64,000 bases of DNA from Bufo bufo (GCF_905171765.1 NC_053390.1:586794471-586858470), one strand, 5' to 3'; counted from the first letter of the stretch, positions 22,146-33,603 are shown. The notes: a model not told the origin generated them from the sequence alone. Numbers and translations are program-made.

Positions 22146-24484
22146 AGCATTGACATTATCTGCGGGATATCTACTGTGTGACGTTTCTACATCCCAAATA
22201 CCTTTTTAAATTTGCTTGCACATACACTTCCAAATCCTACACTACTGTACGTGTGACAGACTTTCAAGCATATATAACATTTAATATGAAGAAGGCGAGC
22301 AGTAAGGGACAGGGCAGTGGCCGTGATGCTGATGGTGCAAGCAGAGACCGTGACCCTGGGCGCGATGAAACTGTGCCTGCTGCAAGAGCACAAGAAAAAC
22401 AATCATCCACGATACCTAGCTTTATGTCCCAGTTTGCAGGGCGGCACAGGACACCACTCTTGAAGTCAGACCAGTGCGACCAGGTGGTCAGTTGGATTGC
22501 AGCAGATAATGCTTCCAGTGGGTTAAGCACCACCCTGTCTTCCAGTCCAGTCTCAGTAGCCAAGAGTCTGCTCAACACAATCCTCACCCTGATCCTTTTT
22601 CCTCCCACCATGGAGAGTCTGGGCAAATAAGTGATCCCACACTCGGATATTCCGAGGAGCTCTTTTCAGTGCCATTCCTTGATTTGGCCCTCTCGTCAAG
22701 CACGTTTGAAGAGGGACAGATCTTGTGCCCTGATTCCCAAACATCCACAGTCACAAGAAGATGACAGTGGGGAACGGCAATTACTGTTTAATGAGGTGGA
22801 TGATGATGAGACATAGTTGCCATTAAGTCAACGCCAATTACTGTCTCAAGAGGTTAATGAAGAGGATGAGACGCAGTTGTCAATCACTGAGGTTATGGTT
22901 AGATCAACAAGTCAGGAGGATGAGCAGAGTGAGGAAGTGGAAGAGGAGGTGGTGGACGATGAAGTCACTGAACCAACCTGGGAAGGTGGAAAGCCGCGCT
23001 AGGACAGCAGTACAGAGGGGGAGGGATCTGCAGCACCGCAACAGGCTGGAAGAGGCAGTGAAGTGGCAAAAGGGAGAAGGCGGGCCACATCAAACAGGCC
23101 CGCAACTGTTCCACGGAGCACCCCCTTGCGGAAATCTCCCTTGCCAAGGGGTAGGTGTTCCACAGTATGGCGCTATTTTGAGGAAAGTGCAGACGATAAA
23201 AGAATTGTCATTTGCAACCTGTGCCACAATCTGTGTCTGCGGGTCACACCACTGCATCCTCTTCCCCTGTGTTATGTGCTGGCCAATCCCCTGTCGAAGG
23301 TAGAGGCCCAGATGCCTCCCGCCCTGCACCTGGACCTTCGCAAGCACGATCAGTGACCACATCCACCCACATCCACTTCAGTGTCCCACCGCAGCATCCA
23401 AATGTCCTTACTCCAGGCATTTGAACGCAAGCGCAAATACCCAGCCACCCACCCACAAGCCATAGCACTAAATGCGCAACTGTCTAAATTATTGGCCCTG
23501 GAAATGTTGCCATTTAGGCTTGTGGACACTGAGGACTTTCGCAGCCTGATGTCAGTGTCCGTCCCGCGTTACGCAGTCCCCAGTCGTCACTATTTTTCAA
23601 GGTGTGCCGTGCCCGCCTTACACCAACATGTGTCCCGTAACATCACACGTGCCCTGCCCAGCGCAGTTACTGGGAAGGTCCACTTAACCACGGACACATG
23701 GAGAGTGCATTCGGCCAGGGACGCTACATTTCCCTGATGGCACACTGGGTGAACGTTGTGGAGGTCGGGAGCGAGTCGTACCCTGGGATGGCACAGGTGC
23801 TACCGACGCCAAGGATTGCGGGCCCTACGTTGATCAGGGTTTCCGCCAGAACCTACATTAGTGGCTCCAACACCCACTTCTCCTCCGCCTCCTCCTCCAC
23901 TTCCACCTCTGAATTATCCGTGTGCAGCACCAGTCAACCATCAGTCGGTAGCTGGAAGCAGTGTAGCACTGCAGTGGGGAAGCGGCAACAGGCCGTGCTG
24001 AAGCTGATATGCTTAGTGGACAAACAGCACACCTCTGCAGAGCTGTGGCAGGGGATAAGAGACCAGTCTGAGCTGTGGCTCTCGCCACTCAACCTAGAAC
24101 CAGGCATGGTTGTGTCTGATAATGGCCGTAACTTGGTGGTGGCTTTGGAGCTCGGCAATCTCACACAAATTCCATGCCTAGCCCCATAGGCGTGCACACA
24201 GGGTGTGCCGGGTGTGCCTGGGCACACCCTAATCAAGCTGACTTGAGGTTCTATCACCTCCGTGCTGCACTGCCATCTCGTTTGTAAGTAGGGCTGGGAA
24301 GCGCTGAAAGTGCTATACTAACCTCTTCCTGGTCATCGGCGCTCCACTGTGAAGGCTGCGCACAGTGTGAGGCCGTGCTGTGACCTCACACTGTGCGCAC
24401 CTACACAGCAGACTGTACAAGAGGAATACCGAGTGCGGTCAGTAAGGAGTGGTGGCGTCCGGAGCAGGAAAGGTAAGTGTTTTT

Positions 24485-25015
24485 ATTTGGGGGCTGATGG
24501 AGGCACTGGGGGCTGAAGAGGGGCACTGGGGGCTGATATGAGGTACTGGGGGGCTGAAGAGATGCTGCTGGGGGGCGGAAGAGGGGCACTGGGGGGCTAA
24601 TGAGGGGCATTGGGAGCTAATATGAGGCATTGGGGCTGATATGAGGCACTGGGGCTGAAGAGAGGCTGCTGGGGGGCTGAAGAGGGGCACTGGAGGGCTG
24701 AAGAGGGGCATTGGGGCTGATATGAGGCATTGGGGGCTGATATGAGGCACTGGGGGTTGATATGAGGCACTGGGGGCTGATATGAGGCACTGGAGTTTGA
24801 TATGAGGCACTGGGGGCTGAAGATAGGCTGCTGGGGGGCTGAAGAGGGGCACTGGGGGGCTGAAGAGAAGCTGCTGGGGGGCTGAAGAGGGGCACTGGGG
24901 GCTGATATGAGGCACTGGGGGGCTGAAGAGAGGCTGCTGGGGGGCTGAAGAGGGGCACTGGGGGCTGAATAGGGGCATTGGGGACTGATATGAGGCACTG
25001 GGGCTCTTATCTGAT
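24485..25015. repeat. GGGCTGAAGAGGGGCACTGG minisatellite
   Basis: Alternating variants of a unit of about 19-21 bp, GGGGCTGAAGAGGGGCACTG and GGGCTGATATGAGGCACTG, with occasional AGAGGCTGCTGG, repeat about 26 times. The array produces long proline/serine-rich frames on the minus strand that have no gene signature. Confidence 0.85.
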
Positions 25016-25323
25016 GTCTGATTGGGGGTCATTCACATTGGGGTCTGAGCTAAGGTCTGATTGGGGGTCTGATCTGAGGTCTTATTGGGGTCATATTAAC
25101 ATTGGGGGTCTTATTGGGGCTGTTAGCTGAGGTCTGATTAGCATTGGGGGTCTGATTGGTGGTCTGACCTCAGGTGTAATGACATTTTTTTCTTAATGAC
25201 CCCCTCTAAAACCTAGGTGCGTCTTATGGGCCGGAGTAAGTTTAAAAATAATTTCTTCTCCCTTCATTATATTGATAGTGCGGGTCTGTATGTACGTATG
25301 CTGAGTGTATTTGTGTATATATA

Positions 25324-26237
25324 CAGTACAGACCAAAAGTTTGGACACACCTTCTCATTCAAAGAGTTTTCTTTATTTTCATGACTATGAAAATTGTAGA
25401 TTTTACACTGAAGGCATCAAAACTATGAATTAACACATGTGGAATTATATACATAACAAACAAGTGTGAAACAACTGAAAATATGTCATATTCTAGGTTC
25501 TTCAAAGTAGCCACCTTTTGCTTTGATTACTGCTTTGCACACTCTTGGCATTCTCTTGATGAGCTTCAAGAGGTAGTCCCCTGAAATGGTTTTCACTTCA
25601 CAGGTGTGCCCTCTCAGGTTTAATAAGTTGGATTTCTTGCCTTATAAATGGGGTTGGGACCATCAGTTGTGTTGAGGAGAAGTCAGGTGGATACACAGCT
25701 GATAGTCCTACTGAATAGACTGTTAGAATTTGTATTATGGCAAGAAAAAAGCAGCTAAGTAAAGAAGAACGAGTGGCCATCATTACTTTAAGAAATGAAG
25801 GTCAGTCAGTCAGCCGAAAAATTGGGAAAACTTTGAAAGTAAGGGCTTTTTGACCATGAAGGAGAGTGATGGTGTGCTGTGCCAGATGACCTGGCCTCCA
25901 CAGTCACTGGACCTGAACTCAATCGAGATGGTTTGGGGTGAGCTGGACCGCAGAGTGAAGGCAAAAGGGCCAACAAGTGCTAAGCATCTCTGGGAACTCC
26001 TTCAAGAGAATGCCAAGAGTGCGCAAAGCAGTAATCAAAGCAAAAGGTGGCTACTTTGAAGAACCTAGAATATGACATATTTTCAGTTGTTTCACACTTG
26101 TTTGTTATGTATATAATTCCACATGTGTTAATTCATAGCTTTGATGCCTTCAGTGTAAAATCTACAATTTTCATAGTCATGAAAATAAAGAAAACTCTTT
26201 GAATGAGAAGGTGTGTCCAAACTTTTGGTCTGTACTG
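25324..26237 (+). mobile_element. internally deleted Tc1-like element
   Basis: Long inverted ends beginning CAGTACAGACCAAAAGTTTG at 25324, and the inverse ending at 26237, are flanked by TA at 25322-25323 and 26238-26239. The inverted repeats are about 200 bp (25324-25520 against 26040-26237). At 914 bp it is well below the roughly 1.3-1.6 kb of intact relatives. Confidence 0.9.
25737..26056 (+). pseudogene. Tc1-like transposase with internal deletion
   Basis: The ATG at 25737 opens MARKKQLSKEERVAIITLRN, a helix-turn-helix start, which stops after KTLKVRAF near 25853. The next readable part (frame from 25850) begins MKESDGVLC and goes straight to PQSLDLNSIEMVWGELDRRV, the third catalytic block, then KHLWELLQENAKS. 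Both aspartate-bearing blocks in between are missing, so the copy is inert and would need a helper enzyme to move. Confidence 0.85.
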
Positions 26238-26239
26238 TA

Positions 26240-26310
26240 TATGTGTGTGTGTGTATGTGTATATATAATATATACATACATACACATGCGCGCGGCGTGT
26301 GTGTTTGTGC
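26240..26310. repeat. TG/TA-rich microsatellite
   Basis: Irregular runs of TG, TA and TACA dinucleotides followed by GCGCGCGGCGTGTGTG. It lies between the deleted Tc1 and the right end of the non-autonomous hAT. Confidence 0.7.
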
Positions 26311-27889
26311 CTTAGAGTGCACACCCTAATGCAATAGGCTGTGCACGCCTATGCCTAGCCCACGTCTTAAACTTAGCGGTTCAGCGGTTTCTCAAAACCT
26401 ACCCCAATTTGCCTGAGCTACTGGTGAAGGTGCGCTGCGTGTGTGCACATTTCCGCAAGTCATCGACAGCTTCAGCCGGTCTGTCAACCCTGCAGCAGCG
26501 CTGGAAATTGCCAGCTCACCGTCTGTTTTGCGACGTGAGCACGCGCTGGAACAGGCTTTGTGAGCAGCAGAGGGAAGTAGTGGAATACCAGCTGCAACAT
26601 GGTCGTCGCCTTTCCAGTCAGCTTCCGCTCTTCACAAGCGACGAGTGGGCATGGATGTCTGACCTCTGTGAGGTTTTACGCAACTTTGAGGAATCAACAC
26701 AGATGGTGAGCGGCAATAACGCTATTATCAGCGTAACCATTCCACTTCTGTGTCTACTCAAACGCTCGCTGCTCACAATTAAGGACAACGCTTTGCATGT
26801 GTAAGAGGTGGAAATGGGGGAAGACATTAGACAGGGTGATAGCCAGACCACCCTCAGTTCATCTTCTCAGCGCGAATTGGACGATGAAGAGGAGGAGGAG
26901 GAGCAGGAGATGGTTGCCTCTGCTACAGAGGGTAGTACCCATGGAAGTTTAATTCCATCTGTTCTGCGTGGGTGGGCAGAAGAGGAGGAAGAGGATGAGG
27001 AGATTGAGAGTCATCCTCCTGATGACGACAGCGGTGTTGCCTGTTCGTACTCTGGCACACATTGCTGACTGCATGTTAGGCTGCTTTTCCAGCGACCTGC
27101 GCGCTATACGCTTTTTTGATAACACGGATTACTGATTGTTCACCCTTCACGACCCCCGCTAAAAAGAGAACTTCTCATCTCTCATTCATCTGGTGGAGAG
27201 GATGAGCAAAACGGTGCAATACCAGAAGGTCCTTGTTGAAAAAGTGCTCCAAAAATTTCCATCTGACTAAGCTGGCGGAAGAGTCCGTACTTTATTGGGC
27301 AATCGAGGACGGGAGACAAGGGGAACACACAGCAGTTCCAACAGAGGCAGGGCAACACTCTCCAAGGCCTGGGACAGTTTTATGACACCCCGCCAGCACC
27401 CTCACCCTGATGCATGGCCTACTGTCACAAGGAGGGAAACATTTTGGAAGATGGTGAAGGAGTACATAGCAGACCGTGTCAGCGTCCTCAATGATCCCTC
27501 AGTGCCTTACAACTACTGGGTGTCCAAGCTGGAGACGTGGCACGAACTGGCGCATTACGCCTTGGAGGTGCTGGCCTGCCCTGCTGCCAGCGTTTTGTCT
27601 GAGCGGGTATTTAGTGCTGCTGGTGGCATTATAACAGATAAGCGTATCCGCCTTTCAACTGAAAATGCCGACAGGTTGACTCTTATAAAAATTAACAAGG
27701 CCTGGATTGCCCCTGACTTCTCGACTCCACCAGAGGAAAGCGGCTGAACATAAAGGCACTTTAAATGTGTTATTTATAATGTACTGAATTCACTGTATTC
27801 CCATGCACCCCTTCCACCACAAATAAGGGTATATGGTTGAATCTTCCTTTTTTACTCCTCCTCTTCCATTATATCAACATGCTTATTCG

Positions 27890-29268
27890 TCGCATATAAT
27901 GCCCTCGCAAATATGCCCTCGCATATAATGTTTTACAGGGTCAGCTCACCTGTAGGCCCTGACATATAATTTTTTAGAGGGTCAGCTCACCTGCATGCCC
28001 TTGCATATAATGTTTTAGAGGGTCAGCTCAACAGCAGGCCCTCACCTAAAATATTTTTCAGGGTCAGCTCACCTGCAGGCCCTTGCATATAATGTTTTAG
28101 AGGGTCAGCTCACCAGCAGGCCCTCACCTACAATCTTTTACAGGGTCAGCTCACCTGTAGGCCCTCACGTATAATTTTTTAGAGGGTCAGCTCACCTGCA
28201 GGCCCTCGCATATAATGTTTTAGAGGGTCAGCTCACCAGCAGGCCCTCACCTACAATCTTTTAGAGGGTCAGCTCACCTGCAGGCCCTCGCATATAATGT
28301 TTTAGAGGGTCATCTCACCAGCAGGCCCTCACCTACAATCTTTTACAGGGTCAGCTCACCTGTAGGCCCTCACGTATAATTTTTAGAGGGTCAGCTCACC
28401 TGCAGGCCCTCGCATATAATGTTTTAGAGGGTCAGCTCACCAGCAGGCCCTCACCTAAAATCTTTTACAGGGTCATCTCACCAGCAGGCCTTCACCCACA
28501 ATCTTTTACAGGGTCATCTCACCTGCAGGCCCTCGCTTATAATTTTTAGAGGGTCAGCCCACCTGTAGGCCCTCGCATATAATGTTTTACAGGGTCAGCT
28601 TACCTGCAGGCCCTTGCATATAATGTTTTACAGGGTCAGCTCACCTACAGGCCCTTGCATATAATATTTTACAGGGTCAGCTCACTAGCAGGCCCGCACC
28701 TAAAATATTTTACAGGGTCAGCTCACCCGCAGGCCCTCACATATAGTGTTTTACAGGGTCAGCTCACCAGCAGACCCACACCTAAAATCTTTTACAGGGT
28801 CAGCTCACATGCAGGCCCTCGCATATTATTTTTTAGAGGGTCAGCTCACCTGTAGGCCCTCACCTATAATCTTTTACTGGGTCAGCTCAGCAGCAGGCCC
28901 TCACCTACAATCTTTTACAGGGTCAGTTCACCTGCAGGCCCTCGCATATAATTTTTTAGAGGGTCAGCTCTCATGCAGGCCCTCGCATATAATGTTTTAC
29001 AGGGTCAGCTCACCTACAGGTCCTCGCATATACTTTTTTAGAGGGTCAGCTCACTAGCAGGTCTTCACCTAAAATATTTTACAGGGTCAGCTCACCTGCA
29101 GGACCTCGCATATAATGTTTTAGAGGGTCAACTCACCAGCAGGCCCTCACCTAAATTCTTTTTCAGGGTCAGCTCACCTGCAGGCCCTCGCATATAATGT
29201 TTTAGAGGGTCAGCTCGCCAGCAGGCCCTCACCTACAATCTTTTAGAGGGTCAGCTCACCTGCAGGCC
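27890..29268. repeat. 41-bp minisatellite (about 34 copies)
   Basis: The unit is about 41 bp, with core motifs AGGGTCAGCTCACC, GCAGGCCCTC and (A/C)(T/C)ATAATGTTTTA. Two main variants (CTCGCATATAATGTTTTAGA and CTCACCTACAATCTTTTACA) often alternate. It follows the hAT 2 coding relic and stops abruptly at the truncated retrotransposon at 29269. Because 41 is not a multiple of three, the frame rotates each unit and the array cannot encode a repeat protein. Confidence 0.9.
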
Positions 29269-29860
29269 ATCTTAACCATATCAATAACAATGCCCAAGAG
29301 TTTTACAGAAGTCGCAGGGCCTTCCGTCTTCTCCAGGGCCAACAGGACCCCAAACACCGCCGCAACGCGCTCCATCGTGTGCATCAAAATAGAACAAGTC
29401 CGCTCACCAGCCGGTCCCAAGAACAAAAAATCATCCAAGTAGTGCAGCACTGACTGACAACCGGACTCCTGCTTCACCACCCATTTAAGAAACGAACTAA
29501 AAGTTTCAAACAACGAACAAGAAATTGCGAAACCCATAGGTAAACAACAATCAACATAAAACTGCCCTTCCATTTGAAGCCCAACCGATTAAAACTCTCC
29601 GGATGTATAGGCAGCAAACGAAAAGCCGCCTCTATATCCTCTATATCTGTTTTTGCCAATAACGCACCTTGCCCTAAACTCTGCACCCAAGCAACAGCTT
29701 CGTCGAAAGACATATAGGACACAGAAAGAAGCTCCTGCTCTATACTGTCATTCACCGAATTACCCGCTGGATAGGACAGATGATGAATGAGCCGAAACTT
29801 ATTCGGCTCCTTCTTGGGTACCAACCCCAATGGCGATATGCGCAATCCTGGCAACGGAAT
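29269..29860 (-). pseudogene. reverse transcriptase, tyrosine-recombinase retrotransposon (truncated)
   Basis: The minus strand encodes LGLVPKKEPNKFRLIHHLSY near 29800, VNDSIEQELLSVSYMSFDEA, then LLAKTDIEDIEAAFRLLPIH, a motif A-like segment near 29640. After a one-base frameshift near 29570 it reads DCCLPMGFAISCSLFETFSS and the catalytic-type LHYLDDFLFLGP near 29430. It stops where the 41-bp minisatellite begins, so the thumb, RNase H and recombinase are missing. The HHLSYP..VNDSI pattern fits the Ngaro/DIRS group rather than Gypsy. RT copies the element's RNA to DNA. Non-functional here. Confidence 0.75.
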
Positions 29861-30014
29861 TTCGGAAAACGGTCCAGCTACTCTGCCCGCTCCCTAACCT
29901 CCTTCTCACTCTTTTCTTGCACGACATCCGGCCTAGCCAGTGCAGAAAGTAAATTCCGAACACTACCCCCAGCCCCCGCTGATGTGCACCGGATCCTGAA
30001 GCCCTCAACGAATC

Positions 30015-30914
30015 CTATCCGCAGCAACTCCGCCGCCGCCCTCCTAGGACAGACCTCTTCTGAACAGCCTCCTGTCGCTTCCCTTCACCCCGCTTGTGAC
30101 TCCGGCTAAAACTATGGGAACCGCCACATCCGGAACATTCGTGTTTAAAACGACATTCAGACAGGAACTTACAATGCCCCTCGTTGAACTGCCAACAGCA
30201 CCCTTTTCTATCGCCAGAAGGCGACTCTGCTGCAGAAGTACCCCCTGACATCCCTCGATAGGGCTGCGCCCCACCGTTAGGGGCAGCCATAAGACGCATC
30301 CACAGACTGATATCCTTGTGATCCCACCTTATACTAGGCCGTATGGCCCTGCGCTGGTGGAATTGCTCATCATATCTAAGCCATGCCACTCCTCCATACA
30401 CTCTATATGCCTCACCAATTGAGTCCATGTACCCAAAAAGAGCGGAGCAATGTTCCGGCCAATTCGCAAAGGTGCGCAGTATTAAACGATACCAACGCCT
30501 CTCCTCCTCCTCCTTCTTGCTATCCTCTGGCTTCACTCTATCAAGATTGAACTTCTCTAATGGTAACAGCGAGAAAATCTCCACATATTCATCCTTGTGT
30601 ATTTTCTCTCTAACCTCTGGCTTCAAATGAGCCCCCAACGGCCCTTCAAAGCAAACAAAATCCTCCCCTTTCGCTGCATCCGCTAACCGCACCAACTCTG
30701 CGGACCCTGCCTTGCCCGAACTAGTTGACGCCTCCGCCACCGGTGTCGCTACAGGCGCAATGGTCGCCGGGACGGATACCACCTGGGGAACGGTACACCC
30801 CTCAGCCACCCCAGACCGATCCGCAACCATATTGGCTCCCAGACTGGAACCATCCCTCGATGCCCTCACCGCAGCAGGTAAAGGGGGTACCCCCGACTCC
30901 ACCCTCCCTAACAA
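30015..30914 (-). CDS. gag-like ORF1 of a Ngaro/DIRS-type element
   Basis: An open frame of 299 codons lies upstream of, and on the same strand as, the RT fragment. An Ala/Val/Ser-rich N-terminus is followed by a conserved-looking region (EYVEIFSLLPLEKFNLDRVK, RRWYRLILRTFANWPEHC, WLRYDEQFHQRRA). A Cys/His cluster near the C-terminus (CCWQFNEGHCKFLSECRFKH, then CSGCGGSHSFSRSH) lies at about 30120-30240. That finger arrangement is typical of ORF1 proteins of vertebrate Ngaro/DIRS-like retrotransposons, which probably package the RNA. It is the only long frame of this element that is intact, but the rest of the element is truncated. Confidence 0.7.
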   Translation of the reverse strand: MLGRVESGVPPLPAAVRASRDGSSLGANMVADRSGVAEGCTVPQVVSVPATIAPVATPVAEASTSSGKAGSAELVRLADAAKGEDFVCFEGPLGAHLKPEVREKIHKDEYVEIFSLLPLEKFNLDRVKPEDSKKEEEERRWYRLILRTFANWPEHCSALFGYMDSIGEAYRVYGGVAWLRYDEQFHQRRAIRPSIRWDHKDISLWMRLMAAPNGGAQPYRGMSGGTSAAESPSGDRKGCCWQFNEGHCKFLSECRFKHECSGCGGSHSFSRSHKRGEGKRQEAVQKRSVLGGRRRSCCG

Positions 30915-31266
30915 AACCGCCTAATCCTCCAGAAACTCCCGCAACCGTCCTGCTGCCACCATCAATATTTGACACCCCCGCCCCCACGACATCGCCTAAA
31001 ACCCCACCCCTCCCTGCCCCACTCTCACCTGGCTGTCTCTGGGGATGGATCCCAGCAGCCGCAGACCGCATCTGTCCATGTTCCTATACGACCCTGGAAC
31101 CGCCAGCAGCCGCAGCCGGCTCAGCCGCAGTCCCGGACGTCGCCTCCCGTCCATCATCCGAATCTTGGGACACTTCACCGTCTTCCTTCAAGTGCAGCGA
31201 CGGCGACCTGCCTCCACATCCGTATGAAGCAGGGTCATCCTCTTCTTCCCTCTCAGCGTCTGGCCC
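30915..31266. other. 5' flank of the minus-strand retrotransposon
   Basis: C-rich sequence with several overlapping low-complexity frames but no domain. It is probably the untranslated or N-terminal region upstream of ORF1. I could not locate its terminal repeat. Confidence 0.4.
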
Positions 31267-31705
31267 ACCGGTATAATGAGTCTATCTCATATGTTAGTTT
31301 CACCTTTGAAGTTGCATTACTGAAATAAATGAACTTTTCAGGTGAAACTCGAAAAATTAGAATATTGTGCAAAGTTCATTTATTTCAGTAATGCAACTTA
31401 AAAGATGAAACTAACATATGAGATAGACTCATACATGCAAAGCGAGATATTTCAAGCCTTTATTTGGTATAATTTGGATGATTATGGCTTACAGCTTATG
31501 AAACCCCAAAGTCACAATTTTGAGGTACCCTTTGCTCAGGGGATATGGATTAATTAGCTGACTAGAATGTGACACTTTGAGCCTAGAATATTGAACCTTT
31601 TCACCAAATTCAAATTTTAAGCTGGATTAATGCAATTCCTTTTAATTTGCATTACTGAAATAAATGGACATTTGCAAGATATTCTAATTTTTCGAGTTTA
31701 ACCTG
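31267..31705. mobile_element. Tc1-type MITE with inverted snap-back end
   Basis: A short Tc1-type element runs 31339-31705, starting CAGGTGAAACTCGAAAAATT and ending with the inverse, AATTTTTCGAGTTTAACCTG, followed by TA. Immediately left of it, 31267-31335 is an inverted copy of the element's own bases 31369-31434 (AAAGTTCATTTATTTCAGTA..GATAGACTCAT). The left flank is therefore not a TA, and an extra 68-bp hairpin arm is present. Confidence 0.8.
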
Positions 31706-32094
31706 TATGTATGTATTGCACTAAATCTTATGTTTTATGTGCCACTTGCTCAGGGGCCCACCGGGGGATTCCCCTGTACCCCTGTGGGTTAGTCCGAGCC
31801 TGGTACTAAGCTACTTTGCATAGTACCCACCTCTAAAACAGTACCCTTCAGCAACAGTGTGACAGAGCTAAACCAAATGGTCAAAAGTTCTGTGTCTGGC
31901 TTTTTTCTTCAAAACACAGCTCTGCATTGACAGCAGTGCAAAATTACCAGCATTAACCCTTTCCACAATTCAGTGCAAATACAGTGTAACAACAGTGCAA
32001 ACAGAATATATAATATAAAATGTTTACAGTTAACAATTTAACAGTATAAACCAGTATAAGTGCAAACAACGGCATAAATCACAATCAAATTTAA
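31706..32094. other. no gene seen
   Basis: Noncoding A+T-rich DNA. Several nearby CAGTGTAACAACAGTGCAAA-like phrases between 31930 and 32060 look like weak duplication. Nothing else is recognised. Confidence 0.5.
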
Positions 32095-32414
32095 AGGGGT
32101 TGTTGCTAGGATATGCCCCCATTGTCTGATAAGTGCGGGTCCCACCACTGGGGCACACACCTATATCGAGAACGGAGCCCCCAAAAGTGGTGGAGGGTGC
32201 ACTGAGCATGAGCCCTCCATTCATTTCTATGGGGCTGCTGAAAATAGCCGAGCGCTGGCTAGGCTATTTTCGTCAAGCCCATAGAAGTGAATGGAAGCAG
32301 GGTGCTATCATGCGTGGTGCACTCCCATTTACTTCTATGATGATAGCGCTTGGTGGTGGCCAGACCAGAATCTTCCAGTCACCACTTTGTGGGGCTCCGT
32401 TTAGATAACCCTCT
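32095..32414. mobile_element. T2/Kolobok-like MITE
   Basis: Ends AGGGGTTGTTGCTAGG at 32095 and GATAACCCTCT ending at 32414 are flanked by TTAA at 32091-32094 and 32415-32418. A TTAA duplication with AGGG-type termini is characteristic of the T2/Kolobok MITEs abundant in frogs. There is no coding sequence; an internal hairpin is formed by CTATGGG..AGCC segments. Confidence 0.6.
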
Positions 32415-32689
32415 TTAACCCCTCAAAGTGCACCAAAGTAGTGAGTTGATGGCTTTGTACAGTATATCAGCAATAGGAGTAAATGTCCACAAATGTCCAG
32501 ACTTTAAAGTACTCTTGCTTCAGGGCAGTACAAAAGCTGCTATGAGCAACTTCATCCAAAACCTGCAGATGGACCATTAGATGGTCATATGACCTGTCTG
32601 AAGGTACACAAGCTACAGCAGAGCAGGAGGCAAAGGGGGAACTGTTGGGTAAGTGTATAGAGTCTGCTGTCTATTAGGATGTTGAGGTT

Positions 32690-33040
32690 ATCAATATATT
32701 TAGAGGGTCTGCCCTGGGTTATTATTTAAAGAGTTTTGGATCTGACTTTGTTTAAAAGGTCTGCCTTGGGTCTATATTTAGGGGGTCTGGTTTTGACATC
32801 TGTACTTATTTAGGGGGTGTGGTCTAGGTCTGTATTTAGAGGATCTGGTTTTGGGATCTGTATCAGTTTATGTGGTCTGTATTTATTTAGGGGGTCTGAT
32901 TTGGGGGTCTCTATTTATTTAGGGGGTCTGGTGTGGGTCTGTATTTAGAGGACCTGGTTTGGGGCTCTGTATCAGTTTCAGGGGTCTATTCGGTGGTCTA
33001 TTCTTGGGTCTGTTTTTGTTAAGGGGGTGGGTCTAGTGAT
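32690..33040. repeat. degenerate GGGGTCTG..TATTTA tandem repeat
   Basis: A loose unit like TATTTAGGGGGTCTGGTTTGGGTCTG recurs about ten times with variable spacing of 25-40 bp. Non-coding. Confidence 0.65.
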
Positions 33041-33345
33041 TGTAAGGGGTACATATGTAGTTTCCTAGACCTGGGGGTATCTGCAAATGTTTTATAATTG
33101 TATTTCATGTTATGTATCTGATGTATCTTTCAGCAATGATAAGGTATGGTTGGCATTAAGAATGGAACTTTCCATTCCATTCCTCCCCTCTTGGTGGGAG
33201 TGGGCTGGTCCTGCTTTCTTCCAGGATTGGGAGTTCTACAGAGTTCCAGAGTTAGCTTGGCAAGTCTGGACTGAGGAAGTATGCCCACCTGCTCCAAGGG
33301 CCTTTGGGACTAGAGATCCAGATGGCCTAATATATACTTGAATTA

Positions 33346-33480
33346 AAATTGAATTATGGCCGCAACTGGCTAAGTTTGCCCGGGGCAAGCTTTTCTGCCC
33401 GGCCAGTAGTGTAGCATCAGGGTGGGTGTTTAGTGCGGCGGGTGGCATAGTTACCCCAAAGAGAACTCACATTTCCAGAC
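33346..33480 (+). pseudogene. hAT dimerisation-domain fragment
   Basis: Translation gives IELWPQLAKFARGKLFCPAS then SVASGWVFSAAGGIVTPKRT. This matches the C-terminal dimerisation segment seen in hAT 1 at 12530-12640 (LNLWPQLAEFALDKLSCPAS). The rest of the transposase is absent, so this is a 3' remnant of a related hAT copy. The element continues as noncoding sequence for perhaps 250 bp. Confidence 0.75.
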
Positions 33481-33603
33481 ACTGGTTCCTGATACAACAG
33501 ACTAGATCACTCTGGAAGTAATGATCTGACTGTAGTGTACTGCCACACCAGAACATTGTAACAAATGGCTTGTTACTTATGTCCACGTCCTGCTGTTCTT
33601 CTG

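Larger units (their letters stand above)
24185..26353. mobile_element. non-autonomous hAT inside hAT 2
   Basis: Perfect 14-bp inverted ends (CATAGGCGTGCACA at 24185, TGTGCACGCCTATG ending at 26353) are flanked by an exact 8-bp duplication, CCTAGCCC, at 24177-24184 and 26354-26361. It has no hAT coding sequence. The interior carries a G-rich minisatellite, a piece of pogo-like terminus near 25201-25235 and an internally deleted Tc1. Confidence 0.9.
22285..27747 (+). pseudogene. hAT transposase 2 (BED finger type), interrupted
   Basis: The start is the ATG at 22285 (MKKASSKGQGSGRDADGAS). Pieces in order are an N-terminal region with FMSQFAGRHRTPL and an acidic linker near 22800-22980. A BED-like finger follows with STVWRYFEE and CNLC near 23213-23224, after which the frame shifts. 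Then come AFERKRKYP and VPALHQHVSRNITRALP, and HLTTDTW with a catalytic Asp near 23693. GMVVSDNGRNLVVALELGN has the next Asp near 24118. A non-autonomous hAT interrupts at 24185-26353. The frame resumes with LQQRWKLP..STRWNRL and EWAWMSDLCEVLRNFEESTQ (26640-26700). The C-terminal dimerisation domain (ACPAASVLSERVFSAAGGII) ends at 27747. Stops and at least four frame changes inactivate it. Confidence 0.85.

Noticed and set aside
24439..25032. Proline/serine-rich open frames of up to 197 codons on the minus strand
   Set aside because: They are produced in all three frames by a G-rich minisatellite, with no start context or domain.
27890..29268. CRISPR-like look of regularly spaced repeats
   Set aside because: The 41-bp units abut without unique spacers and vary continuously. 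The genome is clearly eukaryotic.
30725..31276. Plus-strand proline-rich frame of 183 codons
   Set aside because: It is antisense to the ORF1 region and its C-rich upstream sequence, with no domain and no continuation.
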